64,000 nucleotides of DNA from Rhodovastum sp963804495 (GCA_963804495.1 CAWDQN010000010.1:186001-250000), one strand, 5' to 3'; shown: positions 30,135-39,988, numbered from the stretch's first letter. Translations and numbers: made by a program. The notes: generated by a model from the letters alone, not told the origin.

Positions 30135-31436
30135 ATGCTGCACGACCGCGACCGCATCTTCACCAACCTGTACGGGGTGCACGATCCGTATCTGAAGGGC
30201 GCGCGCGCCCGCGGCGCCTGGGACGGCACGGCGGCGCTGCTGGCGATGGGCCATAATGCGATCGTCGAAGAGGTCAAGGCCTCCGGCCTGCGCGGCCGCG
30301 GCGGCGCCGGTTTCCCGACCGGCCTGAAATGGTCGTTCATGCCGAGGGAGGTGGGCCCGCGGCCGCACTATCTGGTGGTGAACGCCGACGAATCCGAGCC
30401 CGGCACCTGCAAGGATCGCGACATCATCCGCCACGATCCGCACGCGCTGATCGAGGGCAGCCTGCTGGCCGGCTTCGCCATGCGCGCGCATGTCGGCTAC
30501 ATCTACATCCGCGGCGAGTTCTACAACGAGGCGGTGGTGCTGCAGCGCGCCATCGACGAGGCGACCGAGGCCGGCCTGATCGGCCGCAACGCCTGCGGCT
30601 CCGGCTGGGATTTTTTCCTGCACGTCCATCGCGGTGCCGGCGCCTATATCTGCGGCGAGGAAACCGCGATGCTGAACAGCATCGAGGGCAAAAAGGGCAT
30701 GCCGCGGCTGAAGCCGCCGTTTCCGGCGGCGGTGGGCCTGTATGGCTGCCCGACCACGGTGAACAACGTCGAAAGCATCTCGGTCACGCCCACCATCCTG
30801 CGCCGCGGCGCGGCCTGGTTTTCCGCCCTCGGCCGGCCGAAGAACGCCGGGACCAAGCTGTTCTGCATTTCCGGGCACGTGAACAAGCCCTGCAACGTGG
30901 AAGAGGAGCTCGGCATTCCGCTGCGCGAGCTGATCGAGACCTATGCCGGCGGCGTGCGCGGCGGCTGGGACAATCTGCTGGCGGTGATCCCGGGCGGATC
31001 GAGCGTGCCGGTGCTGCCGAAAAGCATTTGCGACACCGTGCTGATGGATTTCGACAGCCTGCGCGAGGTGAAGTCGGGCCTCGGCACGGCGGCGGTGATC
31101 GTGATGGACAAATCCACCGACATCATCAGGGCGATCGCCCGGCTGTCGGCATTCTACAAACACGAGAGCTGCGGCCAGTGCACCCCCTGCCGCGAGGGCA
31201 CTGGCTGGCTGATGCGGCTGATGAACCGGATGGTGCAGGGCCGTGCCGAGTTGCACGAGATCGACACGCTGGAGCAGGTGACGCGCCAGCTCGATGGCCA
31301 CTCGATCTGCGCCCTCGGCGATGCCGCGGCCTGGCCGGTGCAGGGCCTGATCCGGCATTTCCGGCCGGTGCTGGAGGAACGGATCGCCCAGTACAAGGCC
31401 GGACGAACGGCGGCCGTCCGCCTGGCGGCGGAGTAG
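30135..31436 (+). CDS. nuoF: NADH-quinone oxidoreductase subunit F
   Basis: 433 residues. Binds FMN and NADH: GLRGRGGAGFPTGLKW near residue 60 and YICGEETAMLNSIEG. The [4Fe-4S] cluster N3 is bound by ESCGQCTPCREGTGW and a distal Cys in SICALGDAA. Followed by the unusual pentapeptide-repeat gene after five bases. Confidence 0.97.
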   Translation: MLHDRDRIFTNLYGVHDPYLKGARARGAWDGTAALLAMGHNAIVEEVKASGLRGRGGAGFPTGLKWSFMPREVGPRPHYLVVNADESEPGTCKDRDIIRHDPHALIEGSLLAGFAMRAHVGYIYIRGEFYNEAVVLQRAIDEATEAGLIGRNACGSGWDFFLHVHRGAGAYICGEETAMLNSIEGKKGMPRLKPPFPAAVGLYGCPTTVNNVESISVTPTILRRGAAWFSALGRPKNAGTKLFCISGHVNKPCNVEEELGIPLRELIETYAGGVRGGWDNLLAVIPGGSSVPVLPKSICDTVLMDFDSLREVKSGLGTAAVIVMDKSTDIIRAIARLSAFYKHESCGQCTPCREGTGWLMRLMNRMVQGRAELHEIDTLEQVTRQLDGHSICALGDAAAWPVQGLIRHFRPVLEERIAQYKAGRTAAVRLAAE

Positions 31437-31441
31437 GCGCG

Positions 31442-31828
31442 GTGGACATCATCGATCGCCGCGAAACCCTCACCGTGCAGCGCGCCGACCTGGAAGGCTC
31501 GTCGTTCGTTGGCGTCTGCCTGACCCGCGCCACCATCCGCGACGCCAATCTGCGGGAAGCCAGCTTTGCCAACGTGAACATGTCCGATGCCTGTTTCGCG
31601 CAGATGAACCTCTCGCGCGCGCGGTTCGAGGATGGGATTCTTCCCGGGGTGGTGGTCACCAATGCCAATCTGACCGGCGCCAAGTTCGATAACGTCAATC
31701 TGACCGGTGCGCAGATCTCCAACGCCGAGCTGACCGGCCTGTCGATCAGCGGATGCCGGCTCGGCAGCATGCGGATCGACGGCATTCTGGTGAGCGATCT
31801 GCTCGCGGCCTGGCGAAAGGCATCCTGA
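31442..31828 (+). CDS. Pentapeptide-repeat protein inside the nuo operon
   Basis: 128 residues from GTG at 31442, five bases after the nuoF stop; its TGA overlaps the ATG of nuoG. Nearly the whole length follows the A(D/N)Lxx pattern: TRATIRDANLREASFANVNM, SRARFEDG, TNANLTGAKFDNVNLTG, SNAELTGLSISG. Such repeats form a right-handed quadrilateral beta-helix. No signal peptide or membrane segment is seen, so it is cytoplasmic. Known relatives act as DNA mimics or scaffolds, but no role in complex I is known to me. Tight coupling on both sides suggests co-expression with NuoF and NuoG. Confidence 0.85.
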   Translation: MDIIDRRETLTVQRADLEGSSFVGVCLTRATIRDANLREASFANVNMSDACFAQMNLSRARFEDGILPGVVVTNANLTGAKFDNVNLTGAQISNAELTGLSISGCRLGSMRIDGILVSDLLAAWRKAS

Positions 31829-33888
31829 TGGCAAAGGTCACCGTCGATGGCATCGTGGTAGAGGTGCCGAACGGCTCCAACGTGCTGCAGGCCTGCGAGG
31901 CCGCGGGCAAGGAAGTGCCCCGCTTCTGCTATCACGAGCGCCTGACCGTTGCCGGCAACTGCCGCATGTGCCTGGTGGAGATCGAGAAGGCGCCGCCCAA
32001 GCCCTGGGCCTCCTGCGCCTATCCGGTGGCCGACGGCATGGTGGTGCACACCGACACGCCGATGGTGCGCGCCGCGCGCCGTGGCATCATGGAATTCCTG
32101 CTCATCAACCACCCGCTGGACTGCCCGATCTGCGACCAGGGCGGCGAGTGCGATCTGCAGGACCAGGCCGTGGGTTTCGGCAAGGACCACTCGCGCTACG
32201 CCGAGTCCAAGCGCGCCGTGCGCAACAAGAACCTCGGCCCGCTGGTCAAGACCATCATGACCCGCTGCATCCACTGCACGCGATGCATTCGCTTCTCCAC
32301 CGAAATCGCCGGCGTGTCCGACCTTGGCGCCACCGCCCGTGGCGAGAACATGGAGGTCGGCACCTATGTCGAAAAGACTCTCACCTCGGAGCTGTCGGGC
32401 AACCTGATCGACCTCTGTCCGGTCGGCGCCCTGACCTCCAAGCCGTACGCCTTCGTCGCCCGGCCATGGGAACTGCGGAAAACCGACAGCGTGGACGTGC
32501 TGGACGCCGTCGGCGCGAATATCCGGGTGGACAGCCGCGGCCCGGAAGTGCTGCGCATCCTGCCCCGCCTCAACGAGGACGTGAACGAGGAGTGGCTGGC
32601 TGACAAAAGCCGGTTTTCCGTCGACGGGCTGAAGCGGCGGCGCCTCGACCGGTGCTGGGTGCGCAGTGCCGGCACGTTGCGGCGCGCCAGCTGGCCGCAG
32701 GCATTCGAGGCGATCGCGGCCAGGTTGCGGGGGCTGGCTGGCAACCGCATCGGCGCCGTCGCCGGCAATCTCGCCGACGCCGAGAGCATGCTGGCGCTCA
32801 AGGAGCTGATGAGCGCGCTTGGCTCGGTCAATCTCGACTGCCGCGAGGACGGCGCGCATGCCGAGGTCGGGCGGCGCGATTTCTACAATTTCAACACCAC
32901 CATCGCCGGCATCGAGATGGCGGATGCGCTGCTGATCATCGGCAGCAACCCGCGTCGCGAGGCGCCGCTGATCAACGCCCGCATTCGCAAGCGCTGGCTG
33001 CAAGGCCGCCTGCCGGTGGCGCTGATCGGGGCGGCGGCGGAACTGACCTACGAGGCCGAAACGATCGGCGACGGGCCGGACACGATCACCGCCCTGTTGC
33101 GCGGCCGCCACCCTTTCGCGGACACGCTGACCACCGCGACCAGGCCGATGCTGATCCTTGGCCAGGGCGCGCTGGCACGCTCCGACGGGCCCGGCGTGCT
33201 GGCCGCAAGCTGGAAGCTTGCCGCCGCCACCGGCATGCTGTCGCCCGAGTGGCACGGGTTCAACGTGCTGCACACCGCGGCGGCGCGGGTCGGTGCGCTC
33301 GACCTCGGCTTCCTGCCAGGGCATGGCGGCAAGCCGCTGGCGAAAATGCTGGGCGGCGGGGTGGATTTGCTGTGGCTGCTGGGGGCGGACGAGGTCGACA
33401 CCGCCGCCATCGGCCCCGACACATTCGTCGTCTACCAGGGCAGCCATGGCGACCGCGGCGCCGCCCGGGCGGATGTCATTCTTCCCGGCGCCGCCTATAC
33501 CGAAAAGAACGGCACCTATGTGAATACGGAAGGCCGGGTGCAGCGCGGCGCGCTCGCCGTTTACCCGCCCGGCGAGGCGCGCGAGGACTGGAAAATCCTG
33601 CGCGCCTTCAGCGCCTACGCCGGCTGCACCTTGCCCTATGACACCATCGAGGCGCTGCGGGCGCGGCTGGAGCAGGTCAACCCGGTGTTCGCGCGCCTCG
33701 ACATCCTGCCGCGCTTCGGTTGCAGCGACCGGCGCGCGCCCAGCGGCGATCCCGACCGCCTGCTCGGGGAGGCGTTCGCGCCCTGGGTCGCCAATTACTA
33801 TCAGACCGACCCGATCAGCCGCGCCAGCCCGACGATGGCCGAGTGCACGTTTGCGCAGGCGCCGGACGCGGCGCAGGCGGCGGAATAG
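31828..33888 (+). CDS. nuoG: NADH-quinone oxidoreductase subunit G
   Basis: 686 residues. The N-terminal [2Fe-2S] ferredoxin-like domain has CYHERLTVAGNCRMCLVEIE. Then [4Fe-4S] sites in CPICDQGGECDLQD and CIHCTRCIRF, and a molybdopterin-oxidoreductase-like C-terminal domain (from about residue 220) without Mo function. It is the largest peripheral-arm subunit. Starts at TGATG overlap with the pentapeptide gene. Confidence 0.97.
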   Translation: MAKVTVDGIVVEVPNGSNVLQACEAAGKEVPRFCYHERLTVAGNCRMCLVEIEKAPPKPWASCAYPVADGMVVHTDTPMVRAARRGIMEFLLINHPLDCPICDQGGECDLQDQAVGFGKDHSRYAESKRAVRNKNLGPLVKTIMTRCIHCTRCIRFSTEIAGVSDLGATARGENMEVGTYVEKTLTSELSGNLIDLCPVGALTSKPYAFVARPWELRKTDSVDVLDAVGANIRVDSRGPEVLRILPRLNEDVNEEWLADKSRFSVDGLKRRRLDRCWVRSAGTLRRASWPQAFEAIAARLRGLAGNRIGAVAGNLADAESMLALKELMSALGSVNLDCREDGAHAEVGRRDFYNFNTTIAGIEMADALLIIGSNPRREAPLINARIRKRWLQGRLPVALIGAAAELTYEAETIGDGPDTITALLRGRHPFADTLTTATRPMLILGQGALARSDGPGVLAASWKLAAATGMLSPEWHGFNVLHTAAARVGALDLGFLPGHGGKPLAKMLGGGVDLLWLLGADEVDTAAIGPDTFVVYQGSHGDRGAARADVILPGAAYTEKNGTYVNTEGRVQRGALAVYPPGEAREDWKILRAFSAYAGCTLPYDTIEALRARLEQVNPVFARLDILPRFGCSDRRAPSGDPDRLLGEAFAPWVANYYQTDPISRASPTMAECTFAQAPDAAQAAE

Positions 33889-33895
33889 CGCCGCG

Positions 33896-34912
33896 ATGCA
33901 AGCCATTCTCACCACGTTTTTTGCCACCCCGCTCGGCAGCCTGGTGCTGATCGTGCTGGAGGTGCTGGCCATCCTGTTGCCGCTGCTGTTCGCGGTCGCG
34001 TATCTCACCTATGCCGAGCGCAAGGTGCTGGCCGCCATCCAGTTGCGCAAAGGTCCCAACGTGGTCGGGCCGTTCGGCCTGCTGCAGCCCATCGCCGACG
34101 CCATCAAGATGCTGATGAAGGAAACCGTGGTGCCGATCGGCGCCAACCGGGTGCTATTCCTGATGGCGCCGATGCTGACTTTCTTGCTGGCCATGATCGC
34201 CTGGGCGGTGGTGCCGGTGGCCGACGGCTGGGCGGTCGCCGACATCAACGTGGGTCTTTTGTACCTGTTCGCCATCTCCTCGCTCGGCGTCTATGGCATC
34301 GTCATCGCCGGCTGGGCGAGCAATTCGAAATACGCCTTCCTGGGCGCGCTGCGCTCGGCGGCGCAGATGGTCAGCTACGAAGTCTCGATGGGGTTCGTGC
34401 TTGTTTCGGTGCTGCTGTGTGCCGGCAGCCTGAACCTGTCCGACATCGTGCGGGCTCAACAGCATGTGTGGTTCTGCTTCCCGCTGTTTCCGATGTTCGT
34501 GGTGTTCTTCATCTCCGCCCTCGCCGAAACCAACCGCGCGCCGTTCGACATTCCCGAGGGCGAGAGCGAGATCGTTGCCGGGTTCTTCGTCGAATACAGC
34601 AGCATGTCGTTCGGCCTGTTCTTCCTTGGTGAATACGCCAACATGATTCTCATGAGCGCCACCACCAGCATCATGTTCCTGGGCGGCTGGTATGGGCCGT
34701 TCGGGCTGCTGCCGCACGTTGGCCCGTTGTGGCTGATCTTGAAAATCTGCGCTTTGTTGTTCGTGTTCATCTGGGTGCGCGGCACCTTCCCGCGCTACCG
34801 CTACGACCAGCTGATGCGCCTGGGCTGGAAAGTGTTCCTGCCGGCGTCCCTGATTTGGCTGGTGATCACCGCCGGCACCTTGCTGGCCTTCGGCTGGCTG
34901 CCCCATGCGTGA
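33896..34912 (+). CDS. nuoH: NADH-quinone oxidoreductase subunit H
   Basis: 338 residues, about eight membrane helices. AYLTYAERKVLAAIQLRKGP and FFISALAETNRAPFDIPEG with ESEIVAGFFVEYSSM are the family signatures. Joins the membrane arm to the quinone cavity. Start ATG 33896, seven bases after the nuoG stop. Confidence 0.97.
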   Translation: MQAILTTFFATPLGSLVLIVLEVLAILLPLLFAVAYLTYAERKVLAAIQLRKGPNVVGPFGLLQPIADAIKMLMKETVVPIGANRVLFLMAPMLTFLLAMIAWAVVPVADGWAVADINVGLLYLFAISSLGVYGIVIAGWASNSKYAFLGALRSAAQMVSYEVSMGFVLVSVLLCAGSLNLSDIVRAQQHVWFCFPLFPMFVVFFISALAETNRAPFDIPEGESEIVAGFFVEYSSMSFGLFFLGEYANMILMSATTSIMFLGGWYGPFGLLPHVGPLWLILKICALLFVFIWVRGTFPRYRYDQLMRLGWKVFLPASLIWLVITAGTLLAFGWLPHA

Positions 34913-34960
34913 GCGCAGCCGCTTGGGCAACGCCTGGCCGCCCCGTCACGGAGCACGCTG

Positions 34961-35449
34961 ATGGCGTTCATCGACCGCACCGCCCGCGGCCTGCTGCTGA
35001 GCGAGTTGCTCAGCGGCATGTCGCTGACCTTCGGTTACATCTTCCGGCGCAAGGCCACCCTCAACTACCCCTACGAGAAAGGCCCGATCGGCCCGCGCTT
35101 CAAGGGCGAGCATGCCTTGCGCCGCTACCCGAACGGCGAGGAACGCTGCATCGCGTGCAAATTATGCGAGGCGATCTGCCCGGCCCAGGCCATCACCATC
35201 GAGGCCGAGCCGCGCGAGGATGGCTCGCGGCGGACCACCCGCTACGACATCGACATGACCAAATGCATCTACTGCGGCCTCTGCGAGGAGGCCTGCCCGG
35301 TGGATGCCATCGTCGAGGGGCCGAATTTCGAGTTCGCCACCGAAACGCGCGAGGAGTTGCTCTATAACAAGGCCAAGCTGCTCTCGAACGGCGACCGCTG
35401 GGAGCCGGAGCTGGCCCGCCGTCTGGAAATGGACGCGCCCTACCGCTAG
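34961..35449 (+). CDS. nuoI: NADH-quinone oxidoreductase subunit I
   Basis: 162 residues. Two [4Fe-4S] clusters bound by CIACKLCEAICPAQAI and CIYCGLCEEACPVDAI. Carries clusters N6a and N6b towards N2 in NuoB. The 48-base gap from nuoH is the longest inside the first half of the operon; CACGGAGCACGCTG provides the ribosome-binding site. Confidence 0.97.
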   Translation: MAFIDRTARGLLLSELLSGMSLTFGYIFRRKATLNYPYEKGPIGPRFKGEHALRRYPNGEERCIACKLCEAICPAQAITIEAEPREDGSRRTTRYDIDMTKCIYCGLCEEACPVDAIVEGPNFEFATETREELLYNKAKLLSNGDRWEPELARRLEMDAPYR

Positions 35450-35478
35450 GGCCGAACCGCGAGCCCCGAGAGAAGAAC

Positions 35479-35520
35479 ATGAGCACATCCCATCACCGGC
35501 CCGGCGGCGACGCGCAATGA
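35479..35520 (+). other. Possible 13-codon leader peptide before nuoJ
   Basis: ATG at 35479 reads MSTSHHRPGGDAQ and stops at TGA 35518-35520, which overlaps the nuoJ ATG as ATGA. GAGAGAAGAAC is just upstream. The region between nuoI and nuoJ has no other ribosome-binding site near the nuoJ start, so translation of this leader could couple to nuoJ. It may be a chance frame. Confidence 0.35.
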
Positions 35521-36209
35521 TCGCGGCTGCCATATTCTATATGTCCGCCGCCGTCCTGCTGGTTTCGTCCGGTATGGTGGTGTCGGCGCGCAACCCCGTG
35601 CACTCGGTGCTGTTCCTCATCCTCGCCTTCTTCAACGCCTCGGCCTTGTTCCTGCTCGCCGGCGCCGAGTTCCTGGCGATGATCCTGGTCATCGTCTACG
35701 TCGGCGCGGTGGCGGTGCTGTTCCTGTTCGTCGTCATGATGCTGGACGTGAACTTCGCCGAGCTGCGCAGCGGGTATCAGCGATACCTGCCGGTCGGCCT
35801 GGCGGTGACCGCGGTGCTGCTGGCCGAACTCGCGATCGTGCTCGGTGGCTGGAAGGTGGCCCCCGATGCGGCCATGCTGCGGCTGTCGCCGCACGCGGCC
35901 GGGGTGCACAACACCGTTCAGCTCGGCCGCCTTTTGTACACCGACTACATTTTCCTGTTCCAGGCGGCGGGCCTGGTGCTGCTGGTGGCAATGATCGGCG
36001 CCATCGTGCTGACATTGCGCGACCGCACCCGCTCGCAGCACCAGAACATCGCCCGCCAGATTGCCCGCACGCCGGACGACACATTGGAACTGCTGGACGT
36101 GCCAAGCCGCGCCGGCATTGCCACCCTTGGGATATTCCGCCCGAAGCCGGACCTGCCGGCGGCCGAACCCGAAGAAGAAACCCACGTCCACGGCGGAGGG
36201 CACCACTGA
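35517..36209 (+). CDS. nuoJ: NADH-quinone oxidoreductase subunit J
   Basis: 230 residues, about five membrane helices; NPVHSVLFLILAFFNASALF and VIVYVGAVAVLFLFVVMML are the family core (segment with the pi-bulge helix). The C-terminus is longer than usual, His/Glu-rich and ends in HVHGGGHH. The start at 35517 is based on homology; see the leader entry. Confidence 0.95.
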   Translation: MIAAAIFYMSAAVLLVSSGMVVSARNPVHSVLFLILAFFNASALFLLAGAEFLAMILVIVYVGAVAVLFLFVVMMLDVNFAELRSGYQRYLPVGLAVTAVLLAELAIVLGGWKVAPDAAMLRLSPHAAGVHNTVQLGRLLYTDYIFLFQAAGLVLLVAMIGAIVLTLRDRTRSQHQNIARQIARTPDDTLELLDVPSRAGIATLGIFRPKPDLPAAEPEEETHVHGGGHH

Positions 36210-36517
36210 TGGAGGTAGGGCTGATCCATTACTTGTTCGTCGCCGCGCTGCTGCTGGTGATGGGCATTTTCGGCATCTTCCTCAACCGCAAGAACGTCAT
36301 CGTCATCCTGATGTCGATCGAGCTGATCCTGCTCGCCGCCAATCTGAACCTGGTGGCCTTCTCGGCTTCGCTCGACGATCTGGTCGGCCAGGTGTTCGTG
36401 ATGTTCACCCTCACCGTCGCCGCCGCCGAGGCGGCGATCGGGCTCGCCATCGTGGTCATCTATTTCCGCAACCGCGGCTCGATCGAGGTCGAGGACGTGA
36501 ACCTGATGAAGGGCTGA
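36209..36517 (+). CDS. nuoK: NADH-quinone oxidoreductase subunit K
   Basis: 102 residues, three membrane helices, with the Glu of SIELILLAANLNLVAF needed for proton transfer and a second Glu in AAAEAAIGLAIVV. ATG overlaps the nuoJ stop. Confidence 0.97.
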   Translation: MEVGLIHYLFVAALLLVMGIFGIFLNRKNVIVILMSIELILLAANLNLVAFSASLDDLVGQVFVMFTLTVAAAEAAIGLAIVVIYFRNRGSIEVEDVNLMKG

Positions 36518-36521
36518 GCAG

Positions 36522-38459
36522 ATGCTGTTCGCCGTCGCTGTTTTCGCGCCGCTGTTGGGCTCGGCCATCGCCGGGTTCTTCGGCAAGGCCATGGGCGACC
36601 GCGCCGCCCAGGCGGTCAGCATTTTCTGCATGCTGCTGGCGTCGGCCTGCGGTGTTGCCGCCTTCGTCCAGCTGGTCTACCAGGGCGGCTCGCCCGGCGT
36701 CGTTTCGCTCGGCAGCTGGGTAGAGTCCGGCAGTTTCCATGCCGAGTGGGCGCTGCGCTATGATGCCCTGGCGGCCGTCATGGTGGCCATGGTCACCTGC
36801 GTCGCCACGCTGATCCATATCTATAGCGTCGGCTACATGAGCCATGATAAAACCGTCTGGCGCTTCTTCAGCTATTTGAGCCTGTTCAGCTTCGCCATGC
36901 TGATGCTGGTCACCGCCGACAACCTGCTGCAGTTGTTCTTCGGCTGGGAGGGCGTCGGGCTGGCGAGCTATCTGCTGATCGGCTACTGGTACGACCGTCC
37001 CAGCGCCTGTGCCGCCGCCATCAAGGCTTTCATCGTCAACCGCATCGGCGACCTTGGCTTCGCCCTCGGCATCGCCCTGGTGTTCATCACCTTCGGCTCG
37101 ATTGATTTTTCCACCATTTTCGCCAGTGTCGGTCAGCATCAATCCGACAGCTACGCGCTGTTCGGCATGCATTTTCGCGCTTACGAAGTGATCGGGATTT
37201 TGCTTTTCATCGGCGCCATGGGCAAATCCGCGCAGCTCGGACTGCATGTGTGGCTGCCCGACGCCATGGAAGGCCCGACCCCGGTGTCCGCCCTGATCCA
37301 CGCCGCCACCATGGTGACCGCCGGCGTGTTCCTGATGGCGCGCTTCTCGCCGGTGATGGAATACGCCCCTACCGCGCTCGCCTTCGTCACCTTCATCGGC
37401 GCCTCCACCGCCCTGTTCGCCGCCACGATCGGCTGCGTGCAAAACGACATCAAACGCATCATTGCCTATTCCACCTGCTCGCAGCTCGGCTACATGTTCG
37501 TCGCCGCCGGTGTCGGCGCCTACCAGGCGTCGATGTTCCATCTGTTGACGCATGCGTTCTTCAAGGCGCTGTTGTTCCTCGGCGCCGGCAGCGTCATCCA
37601 CGCCATGTCCGACGAACAGGACATCCGCCGCATGGGCGGCATCTGGAAGAAGATCCCGCTCACCTATGCTGTGTTCTGGGTCGGCAGCCTGGCGCTGGCC
37701 GGTGTGTTCCCCTTCGCCGGCTATTACTCAAAGGACGCCATTCTGGAGGCGGCCTATGCCTCCGGCACCGGCATCGGCGCCTACGGGTTCTGGTCCTGCC
37801 TGATCGCCGCTTTCCTCACGGCATTCTATTCCTGGCGGCTGATCATCGTCGCCTTCCATGGCCGCCCGCGCGCCACCAGGCAGGTCATGGACCACGTGCA
37901 CGAAAGCCCACCGGTGATGACCATCCCGCTGGTGCTGCTGGCCACCGGTGCGCTGGTCACCGGCTTCGCGTTCCACGACCAGTTGCTCGGGCCGGAGTGG
38001 CGGCAGTTCTGGGGCCAGTCCATCCAGGTCGCCCCCGGCAACCATGTGCTGCACACCATGGAGGAACTGCCCGCCTGGGTTGGGCTGTCGCCCAGCGTCA
38101 TCGGGCTGGCCGGCATCCTGCTTGCGTATTTCTACTATGTGGCGGCGCCGAGGATGCCGGTGCAACTCGCCAGCCAGTACCGGCCGATCTACCTGTTCCT
38201 TTTGAACAAATGGTATTTTGACGAGATCTACGACGCCGTGCTGGTGCGCCCGTCGATGGCGCTCGCCCGGGTGGCGTGGCGGGTGGGCGATGCCGCCATC
38301 ATCGACGGCATGCCCAATGGTCTCGCCAGCCTCACCGCCGATGGCTCGGCGCAGGCGGTGAAGCTGCAGAACGGCTCGATCGCGGCGTACGCGTTCGCCA
38401 TGCTGATCGGCGTCGTGGTCCTCAGCCTGATCGTGCTGCTTCTCCTGGTCGTGCGGTGA
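36522..38459 (+). CDS. nuoL: NADH-quinone oxidoreductase subunit L
   Basis: 645 residues, antiporter-like proton-pumping subunit with about 14-16 helices and a C-terminal lateral helix. LFFGWEGVGLASYLLIGYW, DAMEGPTPVSALIHAATMV and a lysine-bearing core are clear. Four bases after nuoK. Confidence 0.97.
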   Translation: MLFAVAVFAPLLGSAIAGFFGKAMGDRAAQAVSIFCMLLASACGVAAFVQLVYQGGSPGVVSLGSWVESGSFHAEWALRYDALAAVMVAMVTCVATLIHIYSVGYMSHDKTVWRFFSYLSLFSFAMLMLVTADNLLQLFFGWEGVGLASYLLIGYWYDRPSACAAAIKAFIVNRIGDLGFALGIALVFITFGSIDFSTIFASVGQHQSDSYALFGMHFRAYEVIGILLFIGAMGKSAQLGLHVWLPDAMEGPTPVSALIHAATMVTAGVFLMARFSPVMEYAPTALAFVTFIGASTALFAATIGCVQNDIKRIIAYSTCSQLGYMFVAAGVGAYQASMFHLLTHAFFKALLFLGAGSVIHAMSDEQDIRRMGGIWKKIPLTYAVFWVGSLALAGVFPFAGYYSKDAILEAAYASGTGIGAYGFWSCLIAAFLTAFYSWRLIIVAFHGRPRATRQVMDHVHESPPVMTIPLVLLATGALVTGFAFHDQLLGPEWRQFWGQSIQVAPGNHVLHTMEELPAWVGLSPSVIGLAGILLAYFYYVAAPRMPVQLASQYRPIYLFLLNKWYFDEIYDAVLVRPSMALARVAWRVGDAAIIDGMPNGLASLTADGSAQAVKLQNGSIAAYAFAMLIGVVVLSLIVLLLLVVR

Positions 38460-38464
38460 CTGCG

Positions 38465-39988
38465 ATGAATGCCGCCGGCTTTCCCCTGCTCTCCCTGCTC
38501 ACCTGGCTGCCGCTGGTCGGCGCCGCCGTCATCATGTCGGTGCGCGGCGACGACGCAACCGTTGCCTCCAACGCCCGCTGGACCGCGTTATGGACCAGCC
38601 TGATCGTGTTCCTGTTGTCGCTGATGCTCTGGGCGCGCTTCGACCAGGCCGATCCCGACTTCCAGTTCGTCGAAACCGCCGCCTGGCTGCCGCAATGGGG
38701 CATAACCTACAAGCTCGGCGTCGACGGAATTTCCGTGCTGTTCGTTCTGCTCTCCACCGCCCTCACGCCAATCTGCATCCTGGCGAGCTGGGAGACCATC
38801 ACCGTCCGGGTGCGCGAGTACATGCTCGCCTTCCTGCTGCTGGAAACGATGATGGTAGGCATGTTCTGTGCCCTCGACTTCGTCGTTTTCTACATGTTTT
38901 TCGAGGGCGTGCTGATCCCGATGTATTTCATCATCGGAGTCTGGGGCGGGGCGCGGCGGGTCTATGCCGCCATCAAGTTCTTTCTGTTCACCCTGGCCGG
39001 CTCGGTGCTGATGCTGCTGGCCCTGCTGGCCATGTGGTACGTCGCCGGCACCACCGACATCCCGACGCTGCTGCAAACGCCGTTGCCGGTGCCGATGCAG
39101 ACCTGGCTGTTCCTGGCGTTCCTGGCCTCGTTCGCGGTCAAGGTGCCGATGTGGCCGGTGCACACCTGGCTGCCGGATGCGCATGTGGAAGCGCCCACGG
39201 CGGGCTCCGTCATCCTGGCCGGCGTGCTGCTGAAAATGGGGGCGTACGGGTTCCTGCGCTTTTCGGTGCCCATGCTGCCCGCCGCCTCGGCCCATTTGGC
39301 GCCACTGATCTTCGCGCTGTCGGTCATCGCGGTGATCTACACCTCCTACGTGGCGCTGGCGCAGGAGGACACGAAGAAACTCATTGCCTATTCCTCGGTT
39401 GCGCATATGGGCCTGGTGACGATCGGCATTTTCACGTTCAACATCCAGGGCATCTCCGGCGCGCTGTTCCAGATGCTCAGCCACGGCGTGGTCTCGGCGG
39501 CATTGTTCCTGTGCGTCGGCGTCATTTACGACCGCATGCACACGCGTGAGATTTCCCGCTACGGCGGGCTGGCCGACCGCATGCCCGCCTATGCCTTCGT
39601 ATTCATGCTGTTCACCATGGCCAGCGTCGGCCTGCCCGGCACCGCCGGTTTCGTGGGAGAGTTCCTGGTGCTGGTCGGCGCCTTTCAGGTAAGTTTCTGG
39701 CTCGCCCTGCTGGGATCGATGGGCATGGTCCTGGGCGCGGCCTACATGCTGTATCTGTATCGCCGGGTCATCTTCGGCACCCTGACCCGTGTTGACCTGC
39801 GCGACATCCTCGACCTCTCGCCCCGCGAGGTGGCGGTGTTCGCGCCGCTGGTGCTGCTGACCCTGTGGATGGGCGTCTATCCCTCCAGCTTCACCGGCTT
39901 CTGGGACGCCAGCGTCGGCGCCATGGTGGAGCACCACCACGCCGCGCTGGCTGCCGCGGTGAAGCTCGCCGGAGGCCTGCCGCAATGA
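38465..39988 (+). CDS. nuoM: NADH-quinone oxidoreductase subunit M
   Basis: 507 residues, antiporter-like subunit. FFEGVLIPMYFIIGVWGG, HTWLPDAHVEAPTAGSVILA and KKLIAYSSVAHMGLV are family hallmarks. ATG 38465; an in-frame GTG at 38456 overlapping the nuoL stop is an alternative. Confidence 0.97.
   Translation: MNAAGFPLLSLLTWLPLVGAAVIMSVRGDDATVASNARWTALWTSLIVFLLSLMLWARFDQADPDFQFVETAAWLPQWGITYKLGVDGISVLFVLLSTALTPICILASWETITVRVREYMLAFLLLETMMVGMFCALDFVVFYMFFEGVLIPMYFIIGVWGGARRVYAAIKFFLFTLAGSVLMLLALLAMWYVAGTTDIPTLLQTPLPVPMQTWLFLAFLASFAVKVPMWPVHTWLPDAHVEAPTAGSVILAGVLLKMGAYGFLRFSVPMLPAASAHLAPLIFALSVIAVIYTSYVALAQEDTKKLIAYSSVAHMGLVTIGIFTFNIQGISGALFQMLSHGVVSAALFLCVGVIYDRMHTREISRYGGLADRMPAYAFVFMLFTMASVGLPGTAGFVGEFLVLVGAFQVSFWLALLGSMGMVLGAAYMLYLYRRVIFGTLTRVDLRDILDLSPREVAVFAPLVLLTLWMGVYPSSFTGFWDASVGAMVEHHHAALAAAVKLAGGLPQ

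Noticed and set aside
31126..34008. 960-codon open frame antisense to nuoF, the pentapeptide gene and nuoG
   Set aside because: No recognisable domain, and the sense strand encodes well-conserved proteins throughout.
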